Origin: Oscillospiraceae bacterium
Lineage (GTDB): Bacteria; Bacillota; Clostridia; Oscillospirales; CAG-272
Length of the DNA stretch: 64,000 nt
Reading direction: 5' to 3'
Assembly (NCBI GenBank): GCA_015064805.1
Contig: SVRN01000003.1
Span: forward strand, 1-64,000
A model generated the notes under the pieces. That model did not search any database. It was not told the origin of the DNA and saw nothing but the letters and a program-made list of their open reading frames with translations. The position numbers were made by a program, and so were the translations under genes. Positions 9,487 through 19,582 of this stretch are shown here, piece by piece; within the stretch, counting starts at the first letter, position 1; every line of letters starts with the position of its first letter.

Positions 9487-10620
9487 TCAATCAAACAACA
9501 TCTCCGACAGCACCGTATTGCTCACGGAAAAACCGCGGTCGGTAAAATATATCCTCTCGGGCGTGTCGACAAGCAACCCCGCCGCAACGAATTTCTCCGC
9601 CGCCGCGGCATAAAGCTCATCAAACTCCTGCCCGAAACGAGCGGAAAAATCTTTCTTGCTCACGCCGTCGGAAAGCCGCAGGCGCAGCATCACGTACTCG
9701 TCGCGCGCAGTCGTTTCGTCCAGCGTTTCCTCGGGCTCGGTGATGTCTCGCCCTTCAAGATAGGCGAAAAGATCACGGCTATGCCCCGTGCGAACGGCAC
9801 CGACCAGCGAGTGCGCCGCAGGGCCAAAGCCCAGATAGTCGTCCATGCTCCAGTAATGCAGATTGTGGTGCGAGCGCTTACCGCCTCTGGCGAAATTGCT
9901 GATCTCATATCGCTCGTAGCCCGCGTCGCGCAGGCGAGCGAGCAGGAGATCGCTCATCTCGCACACCGCGTCCTCGTCGGGCAGGGGAAGGGTATCTCCC
10001 GCCTCAAAAAAAGGCGTGTCGGGCTCGACGATCAGGCTGTAGGCCGAAATATGCTCGGGTGCAAGAGAGAGGATCTCGTCCAGCGTGCGGCCAAAGCTGT
10101 CGACCGTCTGGTGCGGAATGCCGAACATGACGTCCAGCGAAATATTGTCGAATCCTGCCGCGCGGGCGGCGCGGTAGGTTTTTTTGGTTTCTTCAAAGGT
10201 GTGAATGCGGCCGAGCGAGGCGAGCTCCTCGTCGATCGCGCTTTGCGCGCCGATGCTCAATCGGTTCACGCCAAGCCGACGCAACGCGCACAGCTTTTCT
10301 TCGTCTGCCGTCGCGGGATTGCACTCGACCGTGATCTCAACGTCGCCGTCGAGGACGTAGTGCGCGCGTATGGCGTCCAGCAGTCGGGCAAAATGAGCGG
10401 GCGAGAGCAGCGTTGGCGTGCCACCGCCAAAATAGATCGTGTCGACGTTGTGGTCGGTAGCCTCGGACGCGCGGCTCGTCAGCTCGTCGCAAAGGCGGGC
10501 GACGTAAGCGTCCATCGTAGCGTCGTCCTGTCCCGCAAACGAGCAAAAGTCGCAGTACAGGCACTTGCGGCGGCAAAACGGGACGTGAACGTACAGCCCA
10601 AGCGGCTTATTTTTCTTCAT
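9487..10620 (-). CDS. hemW: Radical-SAM coproporphyrinogen III oxidase-like / heme chaperone HemW
   Basis: [40 protein letters not shown]; start overlaps lepA stop. Confidence 0.88.
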   Translation of the reverse strand: MKKNKPLGLYVHVPFCRRKCLYCDFCSFAGQDDATMDAYVARLCDELTSRASEATDHNVDTIYFGGGTPTLLSPAHFARLLDAIRAHYVLDGDVEITVECNPATADEEKLCALRRLGVNRLSIGAQSAIDEELASLGRIHTFEETKKTYRAARAAGFDNISLDVMFGIPHQTVDSFGRTLDEILSLAPEHISAYSLIVEPDTPFFEAGDTLPLPDEDAVCEMSDLLLARLRDAGYERYEISNFARGGKRSHHNLHYWSMDDYLGFGPAAHSLVGAVRTGHSRDLFAYLEGRDITEPEETLDETTARDEYVMLRLRLSDGVSKKDFSARFGQEFDELYAAAAEKFVAAGLLVDTPERIYFTDRGFSVSNTVLSEMLFD

Positions 10621-12433
10621 CGTCCAGCTTGAGCACCGCCATAAAGGCCTCGGGCGAGATCTGGATGCTACCCAGCTGGCGCATCTTTTTCTTACCCTCC
10701 TTCTGCTTTTCAAGCAGCTTTTTCTTACGGGTAATATCACCGCCGTAGCACTTGGCAAGGACGTCCTTTCTCATGGCCTTGACCGTCTCGCGGGCAATGA
10801 CCTTGGCGCCGATGGCGGCCTGGATGGGCACCTCAAACAGCTGGCGCGGAATGTTGTCCTTGAGCTTTTCGGCGATCTTGCGGGCGCGCGCGTAGGCCTT
10901 TTCCTCGTGAACGATGAAGGACAGCGCGTCGACCTTTTCGCCGTTGAGCAAAAAGTCGAGCTTGACCAGCTTGGACTGTTCGTAGCCCTTGACCTCGTAA
11001 TCAAGCGAGGCGTAACCGCGCGAGCGGCTCTTGAGCGCGTCGAAAAAGTCGTAGACGATCTCACCCAGCGGCAGGTCGTACAGCAGCTCCACGCGGGTGG
11101 GATCCAGATGCTTCATGTCGATAAACGTGCCACGGCGATCCTGACACAGGTCCATCAGATTGCCCACGTAATCGAGGGGCGTGATGATAGAAGCGCGGAC
11201 GATAGGCTCGTAAGCCTGGGTGATCTCGTCGGAGGGCGGGTAGTTGGAGGGGTTGTCGATCATGACCGTCTCGCCGTCCCGCTTTTCGATCTTGTAGATA
11301 ACGCTGGGGGCGGTGGTGATCAGATCGAGATTGAACTCGCGCTCAAGTCTTTCCTCGATGATCTCCATATGGAGCAGACCAAGGAAGCCGCAACGGAAGC
11401 CAAAGCCCAGCGCGATGGAGGTCTCGGGCTCAAACAACAGCGCCGCGTCGTTGAGCTGCAGCTTTTCCAGCGCGTCGCGCAGATCTCCGTAGCGGGCACC
11501 GTCGGCGGGATAAATACCGGCGTAGACCATGGATTGCGCGGGGCGGAAGCCGGGCAGTGCCTCGGCGGCAGGGCGGCTTTGGTGGGTGACGGTATCGCCC
11601 ACGCGAGTGTCGCCCACGCTCTTGATGGAGGCGGTGATATAGCCGACGTCACCTGCGCGCAGAATGTCGCATTTCTTCAGGCCAAAGGGCTCAAGCGTGC
11701 CGACCTCGACGACGTCAAAGGTCGCGCCCGTGCTCATCATCATCATTTTTTCGCCCGCGCGAAGCGATCCGTCGCGCAAGCGGACCATAACGACGACGCC
11801 CAGGTAGCTGTCGTAGTAGGAGTCAAAAACGAGTGCCTTGAGCGGAGCGTCCTCGTCGCCCTCGGGGGCGGGGATGTCGCGTACGACGGCCTCGAGTACG
11901 TCGGGAATGTTGATGCCGGCCTTGGCGGAGATTGCCGGGCACTCCTCGGCGGGCAAGCCGATGACGTCCTCGATCTCGGCGCGGCACTTGTCCACGTCAG
12001 CGGCGGGCAGGTCGATCTTGTTGATGACGGGAACGACCTCCAGGTTAGCGTCGATGGCAAGGTAAGCGTTGGCCAGCGTCTGGGCCTCGATGCCCTGGCT
12101 GGCGTCCACGACGAGCAGAGCGCCCTCGCAGGCGTTGAGCGAGCGGGACACCTCGTAGTTGAAGTCGACGTGACCGGGGGTGTCGATCAGATTGAGCGTG
12201 TAGACTTCACCGTCGGGGGCGGTGTAATCCAGCTTGACGGCACGGGCCTTGATGGTGATGCCGCGTTCGCGCTCGAGGTCCATATTGTCGAGCAGCTGGG
12301 ATTCCATATCGCGCTTGGAGACGGTTTGGGTAGCTTCGAGCAGGCGGTCTGCGAGCGTGCTTTTACCGTGGTCGATGTGGGCGATGATGGAGAAATTGCG
12401 GATGTGGTTCATTCGCTCGTTGGTGTTAGGCAT
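10607..12433 (-). CDS. lepA: Elongation factor 4 (LepA)
   Basis: [34 protein letters not shown]; full-length. Confidence 0.95.
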   Translation of the reverse strand: MPNTNERMNHIRNFSIIAHIDHGKSTLADRLLEATQTVSKRDMESQLLDNMDLERERGITIKARAVKLDYTAPDGEVYTLNLIDTPGHVDFNYEVSRSLNACEGALLVVDASQGIEAQTLANAYLAIDANLEVVPVINKIDLPAADVDKCRAEIEDVIGLPAEECPAISAKAGINIPDVLEAVVRDIPAPEGDEDAPLKALVFDSYYDSYLGVVVMVRLRDGSLRAGEKMMMMSTGATFDVVEVGTLEPFGLKKCDILRAGDVGYITASIKSVGDTRVGDTVTHQSRPAAEALPGFRPAQSMVYAGIYPADGARYGDLRDALEKLQLNDAALLFEPETSIALGFGFRCGFLGLLHMEIIEERLEREFNLDLITTAPSVIYKIEKRDGETVMIDNPSNYPPSDEITQAYEPIVRASIITPLDYVGNLMDLCQDRRGTFIDMKHLDPTRVELLYDLPLGEIVYDFFDALKSRSRGYASLDYEVKGYEQSKLVKLDFLLNGEKVDALSFIVHEEKAYARARKIAEKLKDNIPRQLFEVPIQAAIGAKVIARETVKAMRKDVLAKCYGGDITRKKKLLEKQKEGKKKMRQLGSIQISPEAFMAVLKLDDEEK

Positions 12434-12534
12434 AGGTTTTGAATCCTTTGTTTTATTTTTTGGCGGCGCAGATGCCGATACATATTTTCTCATCATATAT
12501 TATAGCGGAAATTTTTTGGTTTTGCAATAGGGAG

Positions 12535-13105
12535 GGGGAATTTTTTACAACTTCTCCTACGGGAAGTGCGCGCCACAACGCGGCGCGCTTTGTGCTTATG
12601 CTACTTCTTGGCGTTTCCCAAGAAGTAGCCAAGAAGGAAACCCGGCCGTTCCTTCCGGGGCCTCCCTTACCGTCCGCCGTTCTGACAAAGAACGGCGGAA
12701 AGGCGAAGCTTCGCAAGCCTCCTCCATCTTGGGCGCATAAGCGCACGCCCAAGATGGGTTCGCATGGCAAAAGCTGTTGCTTTCTCGTCCTGTTTGAAAT
12801 CTTATCTATCACAGGGAAAGAGGCAGTAACGATCATCTTTTGCGAAAGCGGAGTCCGTGCAACTTTCGTGAGTGCGACTTTCTTTAAGTCGCACTCGCAA
12901 AAATTGAAGATGTAAAACTTCGCGAAAAGATGAGCAAAGCGGAGCGCCGCGACCTTTTCGCGCTCAGGGGTTCTAAGGGGTATTAGACCCCTTAGTGCCT
13001 TTTCTTCGCCTATTCTTTGCGGCAAGGCAAAGAATAGGCATAAAAACTGCACAGCGCGGCGCGAAGCTGTACGCGCGTAAAGAGGAGAAGTTGCAGAAGG
13101 TTTAG
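12535..13105. repeat. Modular hairpin-rich intergenic repeat (family A), first of tandem doublet
   Basis: Outer arms acaacttctcctac / gaggagaagttg; ctacttcttggcgtttcccaagaagtag; ccatcttgggcgcataagcgcacgcccaagatgg; aaggggtattagacccctt; cctattctttgcggcaaggcaaagaatagg. Confidence 0.87.
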
Positions 13106-13107
13106 CT

Positions 13108-13675
13108 AAACTTTTCACATCTTCGTAGCCGGGCTCACACTGCTGCGCGCGTTCGCTATGCATCATTTATGTTCATTCTTTGCCGCGCGGCAAAGAACGA
13201 ACCAAGAAAGCGCGCCCAGGCGTTCCCCCTGGGAACCCCCTGCATCCCGACGGCTTGGGAATAGCCGTCGGGGCTTTTTGTGTCGGCAAGCCTCCTCCAT
13301 CTTGGGCGCATAAGCGCACGCCCAAGATGGGTCAGCATGGCAAAAGCTGTTGCTTTCTCGTCCTGTTTGAAATCTCATCTATCACAGGGAAAGAGGCAGT
13401 AACTATCATCCTTTGCAAAAGCGGAGTCCGTGCGACTCCCGTGAGCGTGGCTTTCTTTAAGCCGCGCTCGCAAAAGCTGAAGATGCAACCTTTTGCGTCG
13501 TGCTGCGCGCTTGCGCGCCCGCAAAGACGCACTGCGGGAATCCAAAGGGCATTAGGCCCTTTGGCGCCCTTCTTCCGCCACTTCTTGGGGCGTGCCAAGA
13601 AGTGGCATCAAGTCGGCACGGCGAGCGCGTTGTGCGAGCCCCGAGGAGAAGCTGCAAAAACTTTAGCCAAACCCC
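13108..13675. repeat. Modular hairpin-rich intergenic repeat (family A), second of tandem doublet
   Basis: gttcattctttgccgcgcggcaaagaacgaac; same gcaaaagctgttgctttctcgtcctgtttgaaatct cassette as preceding copy; ccacttcttggggcgtgccaagaagtgg; cgaggagaagctg. Confidence 0.87.
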
Positions 13676-13696
13676 TCACATCCCCCCACTCCTCCC

Positions 13697-13725
13697 TTGA
13701 CATTTTGCCCCCAAATCGCTATAAT
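13697..13725 (+). promoter_or_regulatory. Near-consensus SigA promoter
   Basis: TTGACA-17 bp-TATAAT upstream of CDS 13759. Confidence 0.8.
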
Positions 13726-13758
13726 AAAATCAAGTAAAACCGCAAGGAGGCTTCCACC

Positions 13759-14517
13759 ATGTCTTTTTATCCCGGACTTGTTTCCATCTCCTTCCGCCGC
13801 TACTCGGTGGATGAAATTTTAGACGCCTGCAAGAGCGCAGGCCTTTCCTGGATCGAATGGGGCAGCGACGTCCACGTGCCCGCAGGTAACGCACAAATCG
13901 CCGACGAGGTCGCCGCCAAAACGCGTGCTGCCGGATTGACGACCATCGCCTACGGCTCCTATTTCCGTCTGGGCGGAAACACCCTCGCCGAGTTTGCTCC
14001 CTACGTTGACAGCGCCAAGCGCCTGGGTGCCCGCGTCATCCGCGTTTGGGGCGGTGTCAAGGGCAGCGCCAAGATGGACGAGACCGAGCGCGCACAGCTG
14101 GTTGCCGACGCCCGCGCCATTGCCGATATGGCAGCGGCCGAGGGCTTGATCGTCACGCTGGAGTGCCACAGCGATACCGTGACCGATCACTACGAAAGCG
14201 GAATTTCCTTCTATGAGGAGGTCAACCATCCTGCCCTGCGCGCCTACTGGCAGCCCAGCCAGTTTTACGACGAGGACTACAACCTGACGGCGGCAACGTT
14301 GTACGCGCCCCGCACCGAATGCCTGCACGTGTTCCAGTGGAGCAGAACGGCTCGCCATCCGCTCTCGGACGGCAATGAGATCTGGGCGAAGTACCTGGGT
14401 ATTTTCCGCCCCGAGGCAGAGAAGCGCGATATCGGTCTGCTGCTCGAATTTATGCACGACGACCGCCTGGAGACGCTCGCGGAAACCGCCGCGACGCTCA
14501 AGGGCTGGATCGGATAA
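13759..14517 (+). CDS. Sugar phosphate isomerase/epimerase (TIM-barrel, xylose isomerase-like)
   Basis: WIEWGSDVHVPAGN...LIVTLECHSDTVTDHYESG...HVFQW. Confidence 0.8.
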   Translation: MSFYPGLVSISFRRYSVDEILDACKSAGLSWIEWGSDVHVPAGNAQIADEVAAKTRAAGLTTIAYGSYFRLGGNTLAEFAPYVDSAKRLGARVIRVWGGVKGSAKMDETERAQLVADARAIADMAAAEGLIVTLECHSDTVTDHYESGISFYEEVNHPALRAYWQPSQFYDEDYNLTAATLYAPRTECLHVFQWSRTARHPLSDGNEIWAKYLGIFRPEAEKRDIGLLLEFMHDDRLETLAETAATLKGWIG

Positions 14518-14518
14518 A
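14471..14518 (+). repeat. Direct repeat copy 1 (3' end of isomerase gene)
   Basis: agacgctcgcggaaaccgccgcgacgctcaagggctggatcggataaa; 41 of 48 positions match 15871-15918. Confidence 0.85.
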
Positions 14519-14622
14519 TTTCTTTTAAAAAATCGGAAGGTCTGTTGCTTTTTGCCCTGCTTGTGCGTAATCATGAACGTACCGCATGGACGGTCGCAAC
14601 CAACCGATGAAGGAGGACAAAC

Positions 14623-15225
14623 GTGAAAAAATATCAGATCGCAAATAAATGGCGCTTCGGTATCGCCATAGTTTTATGGGTTCTTGCGGCGGTAATACTG
14701 GCAATGGGAATCTATAGGTCTTTTTTCTTGACAACCTTAGCACTCCCTGCAAATACTTGCGAAGAATTGTTTGGATGTACTCCAAAAGAATTTTTCGATT
14801 TGGACTTGGATTTGTATGACGAAACGAGAGATTTTCGAACTCACGCATATGTTGACAAACAAGGAAAGCTGGTGCTTCGTTTGTCGCAGAATCAAATTGA
14901 TGTGTGGCTACTTTCGTTGAAGCAAGACATTATTGATATAGAGAGGCAACATGAAACTATAGATGTTTCGGATGATTATTATACAATTACGATTTATGGT
15001 TATGAGGAAACTGTAGATAAAGATTCTAAAATATCAATGGCTCTTACACACACAACCGCAGTGATTCGTTTTTTGACTGACCAGCCCCCTACATATAAGG
15101 TGATTTTATTGGATGGCGCTACCGGCCGCGTTATTTGGTCGCAAAGTATGGACAGTGATGGGAATCGCGAATGCGGATATGAGAGCGGCTATGACTTCGG
15201 TGAAATATACGAAGAATCAAAATAA
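14623..15225 (+). CDS. Small membrane-anchored hypothetical protein, paralogue 1
   Basis: N-terminal TM FGIAIVLWVLAAVILAMGIY; paralogous to 15246-15854; RBS gaaggagg. Confidence 0.75.
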   Translation: MKKYQIANKWRFGIAIVLWVLAAVILAMGIYRSFFLTTLALPANTCEELFGCTPKEFFDLDLDLYDETRDFRTHAYVDKQGKLVLRLSQNQIDVWLLSLKQDIIDIERQHETIDVSDDYYTITIYGYEETVDKDSKISMALTHTTAVIRFLTDQPPTYKVILLDGATGRVIWSQSMDSDGNRECGYESGYDFGEIYEESK

Positions 15226-15245
15226 AAATTCCAAGTGAGGTTTTT

Positions 15246-15854
15246 ATGGAAAAGCATCCGACTGTGAATAAATGGCGCGTCGGCATCGCCATAGTTTTAT
15301 TGGTTCTTGCGGCAGTAATGCTGGCAATGGGAACCTATATGCAGTTTTTCATCACAACCTTGAAAATGTCCGAAAATAATTGCGAAAAACTATTTGGATG
15401 CACTCCGCAAGAATTTTTCGAGTTGGAACTGGAGTTGTATGACGAAACGAGAGATTTTCGAAAGCTCGCATACGTTGACAAACAAGGACAGCTGGTACTT
15501 CTTTTGACGCAGGATCAAATCGACGTGTGGCTACCTTTGCTGAAACAAGATGTCATTGATGCCGAGAGGCGAAATGACAACATCGATATTTCGGATGATT
15601 GTGCGACTATAACGGTTTCTTGTTATAATGAGACAGTATATAGCGACGTTCAAGAAGCAGTAGATATTACGCATAAAATGGCAATAATAAGCTTTTTGAA
15701 TACCGGGGATTACTCATATGAGTTCGTAATCAAAGACGGACTTACAGACATTATTGTTTTGGCTCTATCTCCACTAAAGGAAGATTCCCTTGAAAAAATC
15801 AACGAAGTTTTAGATAGAAATACTTTTGGCAGTATATCAGAGAAGAACGAGTAG
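15246..15854 (+). CDS. Small membrane-anchored hypothetical protein, paralogue 2
   Basis: FGCTPQEFFELELELYDETRDFRKLAYVDKQGQLVLLLTQDQIDVWLP; tandem duplicate of preceding gene. Confidence 0.75.
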   Translation: MEKHPTVNKWRVGIAIVLLVLAAVMLAMGTYMQFFITTLKMSENNCEKLFGCTPQEFFELELELYDETRDFRKLAYVDKQGQLVLLLTQDQIDVWLPLLKQDVIDAERRNDNIDISDDCATITVSCYNETVYSDVQEAVDITHKMAIISFLNTGDYSYEFVIKDGLTDIIVLALSPLKEDSLEKINEVLDRNTFGSISEKNE

Positions 15855-15870
15855 ATGCTATCGCAACTGA

Positions 15871-15918
15871 AAACGCTTTCAAAAACCGCCGCGACGCTGA
15901 AAGGCTGGATCGGATAAA
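15871..15918 (+). repeat. Direct repeat copy 2 (duplicated isomerase 3' end, codes KTAATLKGWIG*)
   Basis: aaacgctttcaaaaaccgccgcgacgctgaaaggctggatcggataaa. Confidence 0.85.
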
Positions 15919-15965
15919 CAAAAAGCGCGCCATCTTCCAATCGTGGGAAGGTGGCGCGTGTCTTT
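15919..15965. terminator. Intrinsic terminator (bidirectional)
   Basis: aaaaagcgcgccatcttccaatcgtgggaaggtggcgcgtgtcttttt. Confidence 0.8.
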
Positions 15966-16478
15966 TTATTCTTTGATCTCCAGATGCAAGCGACAGCGCT
16001 CGGCCTGCGCGCCTCGAATCTCGACGATATAGTCCAGATCCAGCGAGGCCGCCTCACTCAGCAGCTTGTTGTCGATCCTGAGGGTGTGAACGCACACCTC
16101 AAAGGGCATAAACGGCGTTTTGTAGGTGCAGAAATGGCGCTTGTTCGGCTCGAACACCAGCGCGGTGCTGACGCTTCCCGAGCGGAGCATGGTGACAAGC
16201 TCGGGCTGGGAGCGCATAAACGAGAGCTGGGAGGAGGTGCCCGCCATACCCGTCAGCTCGCTCTCCTCGTAGCTGAGCGAGAACATATCGTCGGTCAAGC
16301 GCAATCTGGCGTCGCTGTACATTTCCATGCTCTGGGGGCCTTCGTCGTCGTCCTGCGGCTCCAGCATGCTGTTGACGAACACGTCGGCCTCGCTCATGCC
16401 CGTGGCAACGTCCTCAAACAGCTGCGCCGCCACGCCGTGGCGCTCGGTGCGCAGAAAAATTCTGACTCTTTTTAGCAT
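15966..16478 (-). CDS. DUF1934-like calycin beta-barrel protein
   Basis: MLKRVRIFLRTERHG...LRLTDDMFSLSYEESELTGMAGTSSQLSF. Confidence 0.6.
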   Translation of the reverse strand: MLKRVRIFLRTERHGVAAQLFEDVATGMSEADVFVNSMLEPQDDDEGPQSMEMYSDARLRLTDDMFSLSYEESELTGMAGTSSQLSFMRSQPELVTMLRSGSVSTALVFEPNKRHFCTYKTPFMPFEVCVHTLRIDNKLLSEAASLDLDYIVEIRGAQAERCRLHLEIKE

Positions 16479-17038
16479 GATGCGCCATCCTTTCTTTGCT
16501 TCATAACCCACACCTTGAGCACGGCTGCCTGCGTTTTGGCGTCGGCGATCTCGCCGCGCAGGATCATGTCGACCATGTCGGAAAGCGGAATGCGCACGAC
16601 GTCGACGAACTCGTCCTCGTCGGGATCGGTGTCGCCAAAGGTCAGTCCCTCGGCTAAATACATATCAATGACCTCGTCGACAAAGGCGGGGGTGGACAAC
16701 AGCTGACCCAGCGAGGTCAGGCGGTCGCACCGTGCGCCCGTTTCCTCGCGCAGCTCGCGCAAGGCGGCCTCGACGTGGTCCTCCTGCTTGGAGTCCAGCT
16801 TGCCCGCGGGGATCTCGAGCAGGACCTTGGCGTGGGGATAGCGGAACTGGCGGACGCAGATGACCTCGCCCTCCTCCGTCAGGGGAACGACGCAAACGGC
16901 GCCGACGTGGCGGATGACCTCGCGCAGGGCGTGGGCCCCGTTGGGGAGGGTGACGGTGTCTTTATATAGATGGACGATTTTGCCGTCGTAGATGAGCTCG
17001 GAGGCAAGGGGCGTTTCGATGAGGTGGGAGTCATTCAT
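16472..17038 (-). CDS. NUDIX hydrolase (ADP-ribose pyrophosphatase)
   Basis: Nudix box AALRELREETGARCDRLTSLG. Confidence 0.88.
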   Translation of the reverse strand: MNDSHLIETPLASELIYDGKIVHLYKDTVTLPNGAHALREVIRHVGAVCVVPLTEEGEVICVRQFRYPHAKVLLEIPAGKLDSKQEDHVEAALRELREETGARCDRLTSLGQLLSTPAFVDEVIDMYLAEGLTFGDTDPDEDEFVDVVRIPLSDMVDMILRGEIADAKTQAAVLKVWVMKQRKDGASC

Positions 17039-17079
17039 AGCGGGGAGATCCTTTCGGGGGAGATTTTGGGGAGTGTAGC

Positions 17080-17565
17080 TAAAGGTTTAACAACCGTTTC
17101 TATTGACGCTCACACTGTGCCTTCGGCACGCGTTCGCTGTTCGGTATGAATGCCATTTCTTTGTCGTTGAACAAAGAAATGGCGAAAGAAACGCGAGCAT
17201 CTAATTCAGTGCTTATGGGAAAGTTGAATTACCCGCTCCCGAAGAATTTTGCTTGCAAAATTCTTCCCATAGAAAATAAAAATTTTTCTGGGCCTAATGC
17301 CCTTAAGAAACCCGCAAGACTTCTTGCGGTCTGCACCTGCCGCTCGTGGTGGCAAGGCGGCGAGCGATAAGGGAAAAATTTCTATATCTTTCTCCTGATG
17401 CTCTTTGAAGAGCGGCAATCGCAGGGAGGGCCCGGAGGGAACGTCCGGGCGCGTTTTCTTGGTTCGTTCTTTGCCGCGTGGCAAAGAATGAACGCAAAAA
17501 CCGGTACAGATCAGCGCGCGATGAAATCGCGCAGTATGATCGTCAAAAGGAGAAGAAGCTGAAGT
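17080..17565. repeat. Modular hairpin-rich intergenic repeat (family A)
   Basis: ccatttctttgtcgttgaacaaagaaatgg; ctgccgctcgtggtggcaaggcggcgagcg; ctctttgaagagcggca; gttcgttctttgccgcgtggcaaagaatgaac; cgcagtatgatcgtcaaaaggagaag. Confidence 0.85.
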
Positions 17566-17573
17566 TTTCTTCC

Positions 17574-18572
17574 TTACGCCATCGTCTCCAGCATCTTAAG
17601 CGTGACGCTGTACTTGGTCGGCTGATCGTTGACAAACGCGAGATATTCATCCTTCATATATTCCGACATACGGTGGAACTCGTCCTGCTGGCTGCCTGCG
17701 ATGTGCGAGGTCAGAATGATGTTGTCCATCTCAAGCATGGGGCTGTCGGCAAGCGGAGGCTCGGGGTCGGTGACGTCCAGCACGGCCGTCAGCGTAGGAC
17801 GCTCGGAGAGAGCCCGAACCATGTCGGCCTCGACCACCTGCGCGCCGCGTCCGGTGTTGATGAAGGTGCCGTAGTCGGTCATGGCCGCGAACATATCGTA
17901 GTGGATCATTCCCTTGGTCTGCGCGTTGTTGGCCAGATGGTTGGACACGACGGTGCACTCCTTGAACAGCGTCATCAGATCGTCCACCTGCTCGACGCCC
18001 AGACGAGCCGCCTTTTCGGCGCTCATAAAGGGGTCGTAGGCCAGGACCTTGAGGTGATACGCCTTGAGCATTTCAGCGACCAGCGAGCCGATCATGCCGC
18101 AGCCAATCAGACCTACGCTGCAGCCGTAGTTGCCGCGGTGGGAGGTGGTAAGACGGCCGCACTCGGAGCGTCTGGTCTTGCAGATCTGCACGTTGCGGAA
18201 AAAGCCCTTGTTGGCCAGAATGATCTGGGCGACGGTGTACTCTGCCACGGGCACGGCGTTGGCCGCCCAGGCGGAAAAGACCTGAATGCCGCGATTCAAA
18301 AACGGACGGGCAAAGGCCTGCACCGAGCCCGCCGCGTAGAATACGGCCTTGAGCGAGGGGAGATACTCTGCGATCTGCTCCTCGCTCAGCGCGGGCATGG
18401 TCCAGGTGGAAAAAATATATTCGGTGTCGGTCAGCTGCTCGCGGTATTCCTCCAGTTGTCCCTTGGACAAAATGGTGTCGACGCCGCAGAGCGCCTTGAG
18501 CTCCTCGCGCAGCTCTGCGCTGTAAACGGCCTTGAGCGAGCCGGGGTTTTCGACCAGATAAATCGCCTTCAT
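17574..18572 (-). CDS. D-isomer-specific 2-hydroxyacid dehydrogenase family protein
   Basis: VGLIGCGMIGSLVAEMLKAYHLKVLAYDPF; TFINTGRGAQVVEADMV. Confidence 0.85.
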   Translation of the reverse strand: MKAIYLVENPGSLKAVYSAELREELKALCGVDTILSKGQLEEYREQLTDTEYIFSTWTMPALSEEQIAEYLPSLKAVFYAAGSVQAFARPFLNRGIQVFSAWAANAVPVAEYTVAQIILANKGFFRNVQICKTRRSECGRLTTSHRGNYGCSVGLIGCGMIGSLVAEMLKAYHLKVLAYDPFMSAEKAARLGVEQVDDLMTLFKECTVVSNHLANNAQTKGMIHYDMFAAMTDYGTFINTGRGAQVVEADMVRALSERPTLTAVLDVTDPEPPLADSPMLEMDNIILTSHIAGSQQDEFHRMSEYMKDEYLAFVNDQPTKYSVTLKMLETMA

Positions 18573-19393
18573 GATGATCCTCCTTGTGATGCAGCGTTGT
18601 GCTTGCTTCGTTTTCTGTATTGTGAGGGCGTGCAGCCCATTTCACGCTTGAAATAGCGGGACAGACTGCTCATGTCGGCAAATCCGACCTTCTCGCAGAT
18701 GTCCGTGATGCTCAGATCGGTCGTCTCCAGCAGCTCGCGCGTGGCGGCGATGCGACAGAGCAGGTGATAATTTTTGATGCTGTAGCCCGTGATGTCCTTG
18801 AACAGATGGGCCAGATAATAGGGGCTCAGATGAAATTCACGCCCGAGGGATTCCAGCGTGGGCGGGTCGGTCAGCTCGCGCTCGAGCCGCGCCTTGATGC
18901 GAAGCACTGTTTCGGCCCGCTTACTCTCGGTGCGCGGAAAAAAGTCGGGCGAGGAACGATAGAGTGAGAGCAACGCGGAGCAGAGCAGGCGATCGGGCTC
19001 GTCGGCAAATTCAGCGTCCTGCCGCTCAAATTCGGCCAACAGCAGTCCCAACAGTGCCTCCAGCGTCGCCGTATCGCCGCACAGCGGCAGCACGTGGCAA
19101 AAGCCGCTCGGGCGGTCGGAAAAGACGGACAGCAAACGGAAATTGCCGTGCAGACCGACCTTGTGGGGGTAGACGTTGAGCGTGTACCGTTCGTACACCT
19201 CGCCGCACACGCTGACGGCGTGCTGCTCGTGGCAGCCGATAAAGACGACGGACGGGCGATCGACGGCGTAGCGATGCCCCTCAATATCAAAGACGACCTC
19301 GCCGCGGCGGACGTAGAGCATCTGGTGATAACCCGTGTGCGTGTGGACGTGCGACGAGTCAAGATCGCACGCATAGCGCACGTTCTGAATCAT
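18569..19393 (-). CDS. AraC-family transcriptional regulator
   Basis: LGREFHLSPYYLAHLFKDITGYSIKNY...ICEKVGFADMSSLSRYFKREMGCTPSQYRK; overlaps downstream dehydrogenase start. Confidence 0.9.
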   Translation of the reverse strand: MIQNVRYACDLDSSHVHTHTGYHQMLYVRRGEVVFDIEGHRYAVDRPSVVFIGCHEQHAVSVCGEVYERYTLNVYPHKVGLHGNFRLLSVFSDRPSGFCHVLPLCGDTATLEALLGLLLAEFERQDAEFADEPDRLLCSALLSLYRSSPDFFPRTESKRAETVLRIKARLERELTDPPTLESLGREFHLSPYYLAHLFKDITGYSIKNYHLLCRIAATRELLETTDLSITDICEKVGFADMSSLSRYFKREMGCTPSQYRKRSKHNAASQGGSS

Positions 19394-19425
19394 AGACACA
19401 GCATCGCCTCCTTTTTCGTTCAAAG

Positions 19426-19478
19426 CGCAATTTTTTACTATAAAATCGCAACAAAAGCCTTGCCAAAACGCAACAAAA
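19426..19478. promoter_or_regulatory. Phased CGCAA direct repeats; candidate AraC-family operator
   Basis: cgcaa at 19426, cgcaacaaaa at 19447 and 19469 (21-22 bp phasing) in divergent intergenic region. Confidence 0.55.
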
Positions 19479-19582
19479 CTCTTATAATTGAATTATACCG
19501 CAGCCTGCGTTCAAAGTCAAGAGCTTTTGGCAAAGGCGAAAAATTTTATCCATTCCAAAAAAGGAGCACGGGGCGACCCGTG

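Noticed and set aside
10907-12442. 511-aa plus-strand ORF
   Set aside because: Exact antisense of lepA
12439-13737. ORFs with LLLGVSQEVAKK, SWAHKRTPKMG, LAPFFRHFLGRAKKWH and similar peptides, recurring in many intergenic gaps
   Set aside because: These are translations of the family A hairpins (ctacttcttgg..ccaagaagtag etc.), in several frames and both strands, so they are repeat DNA and not genes
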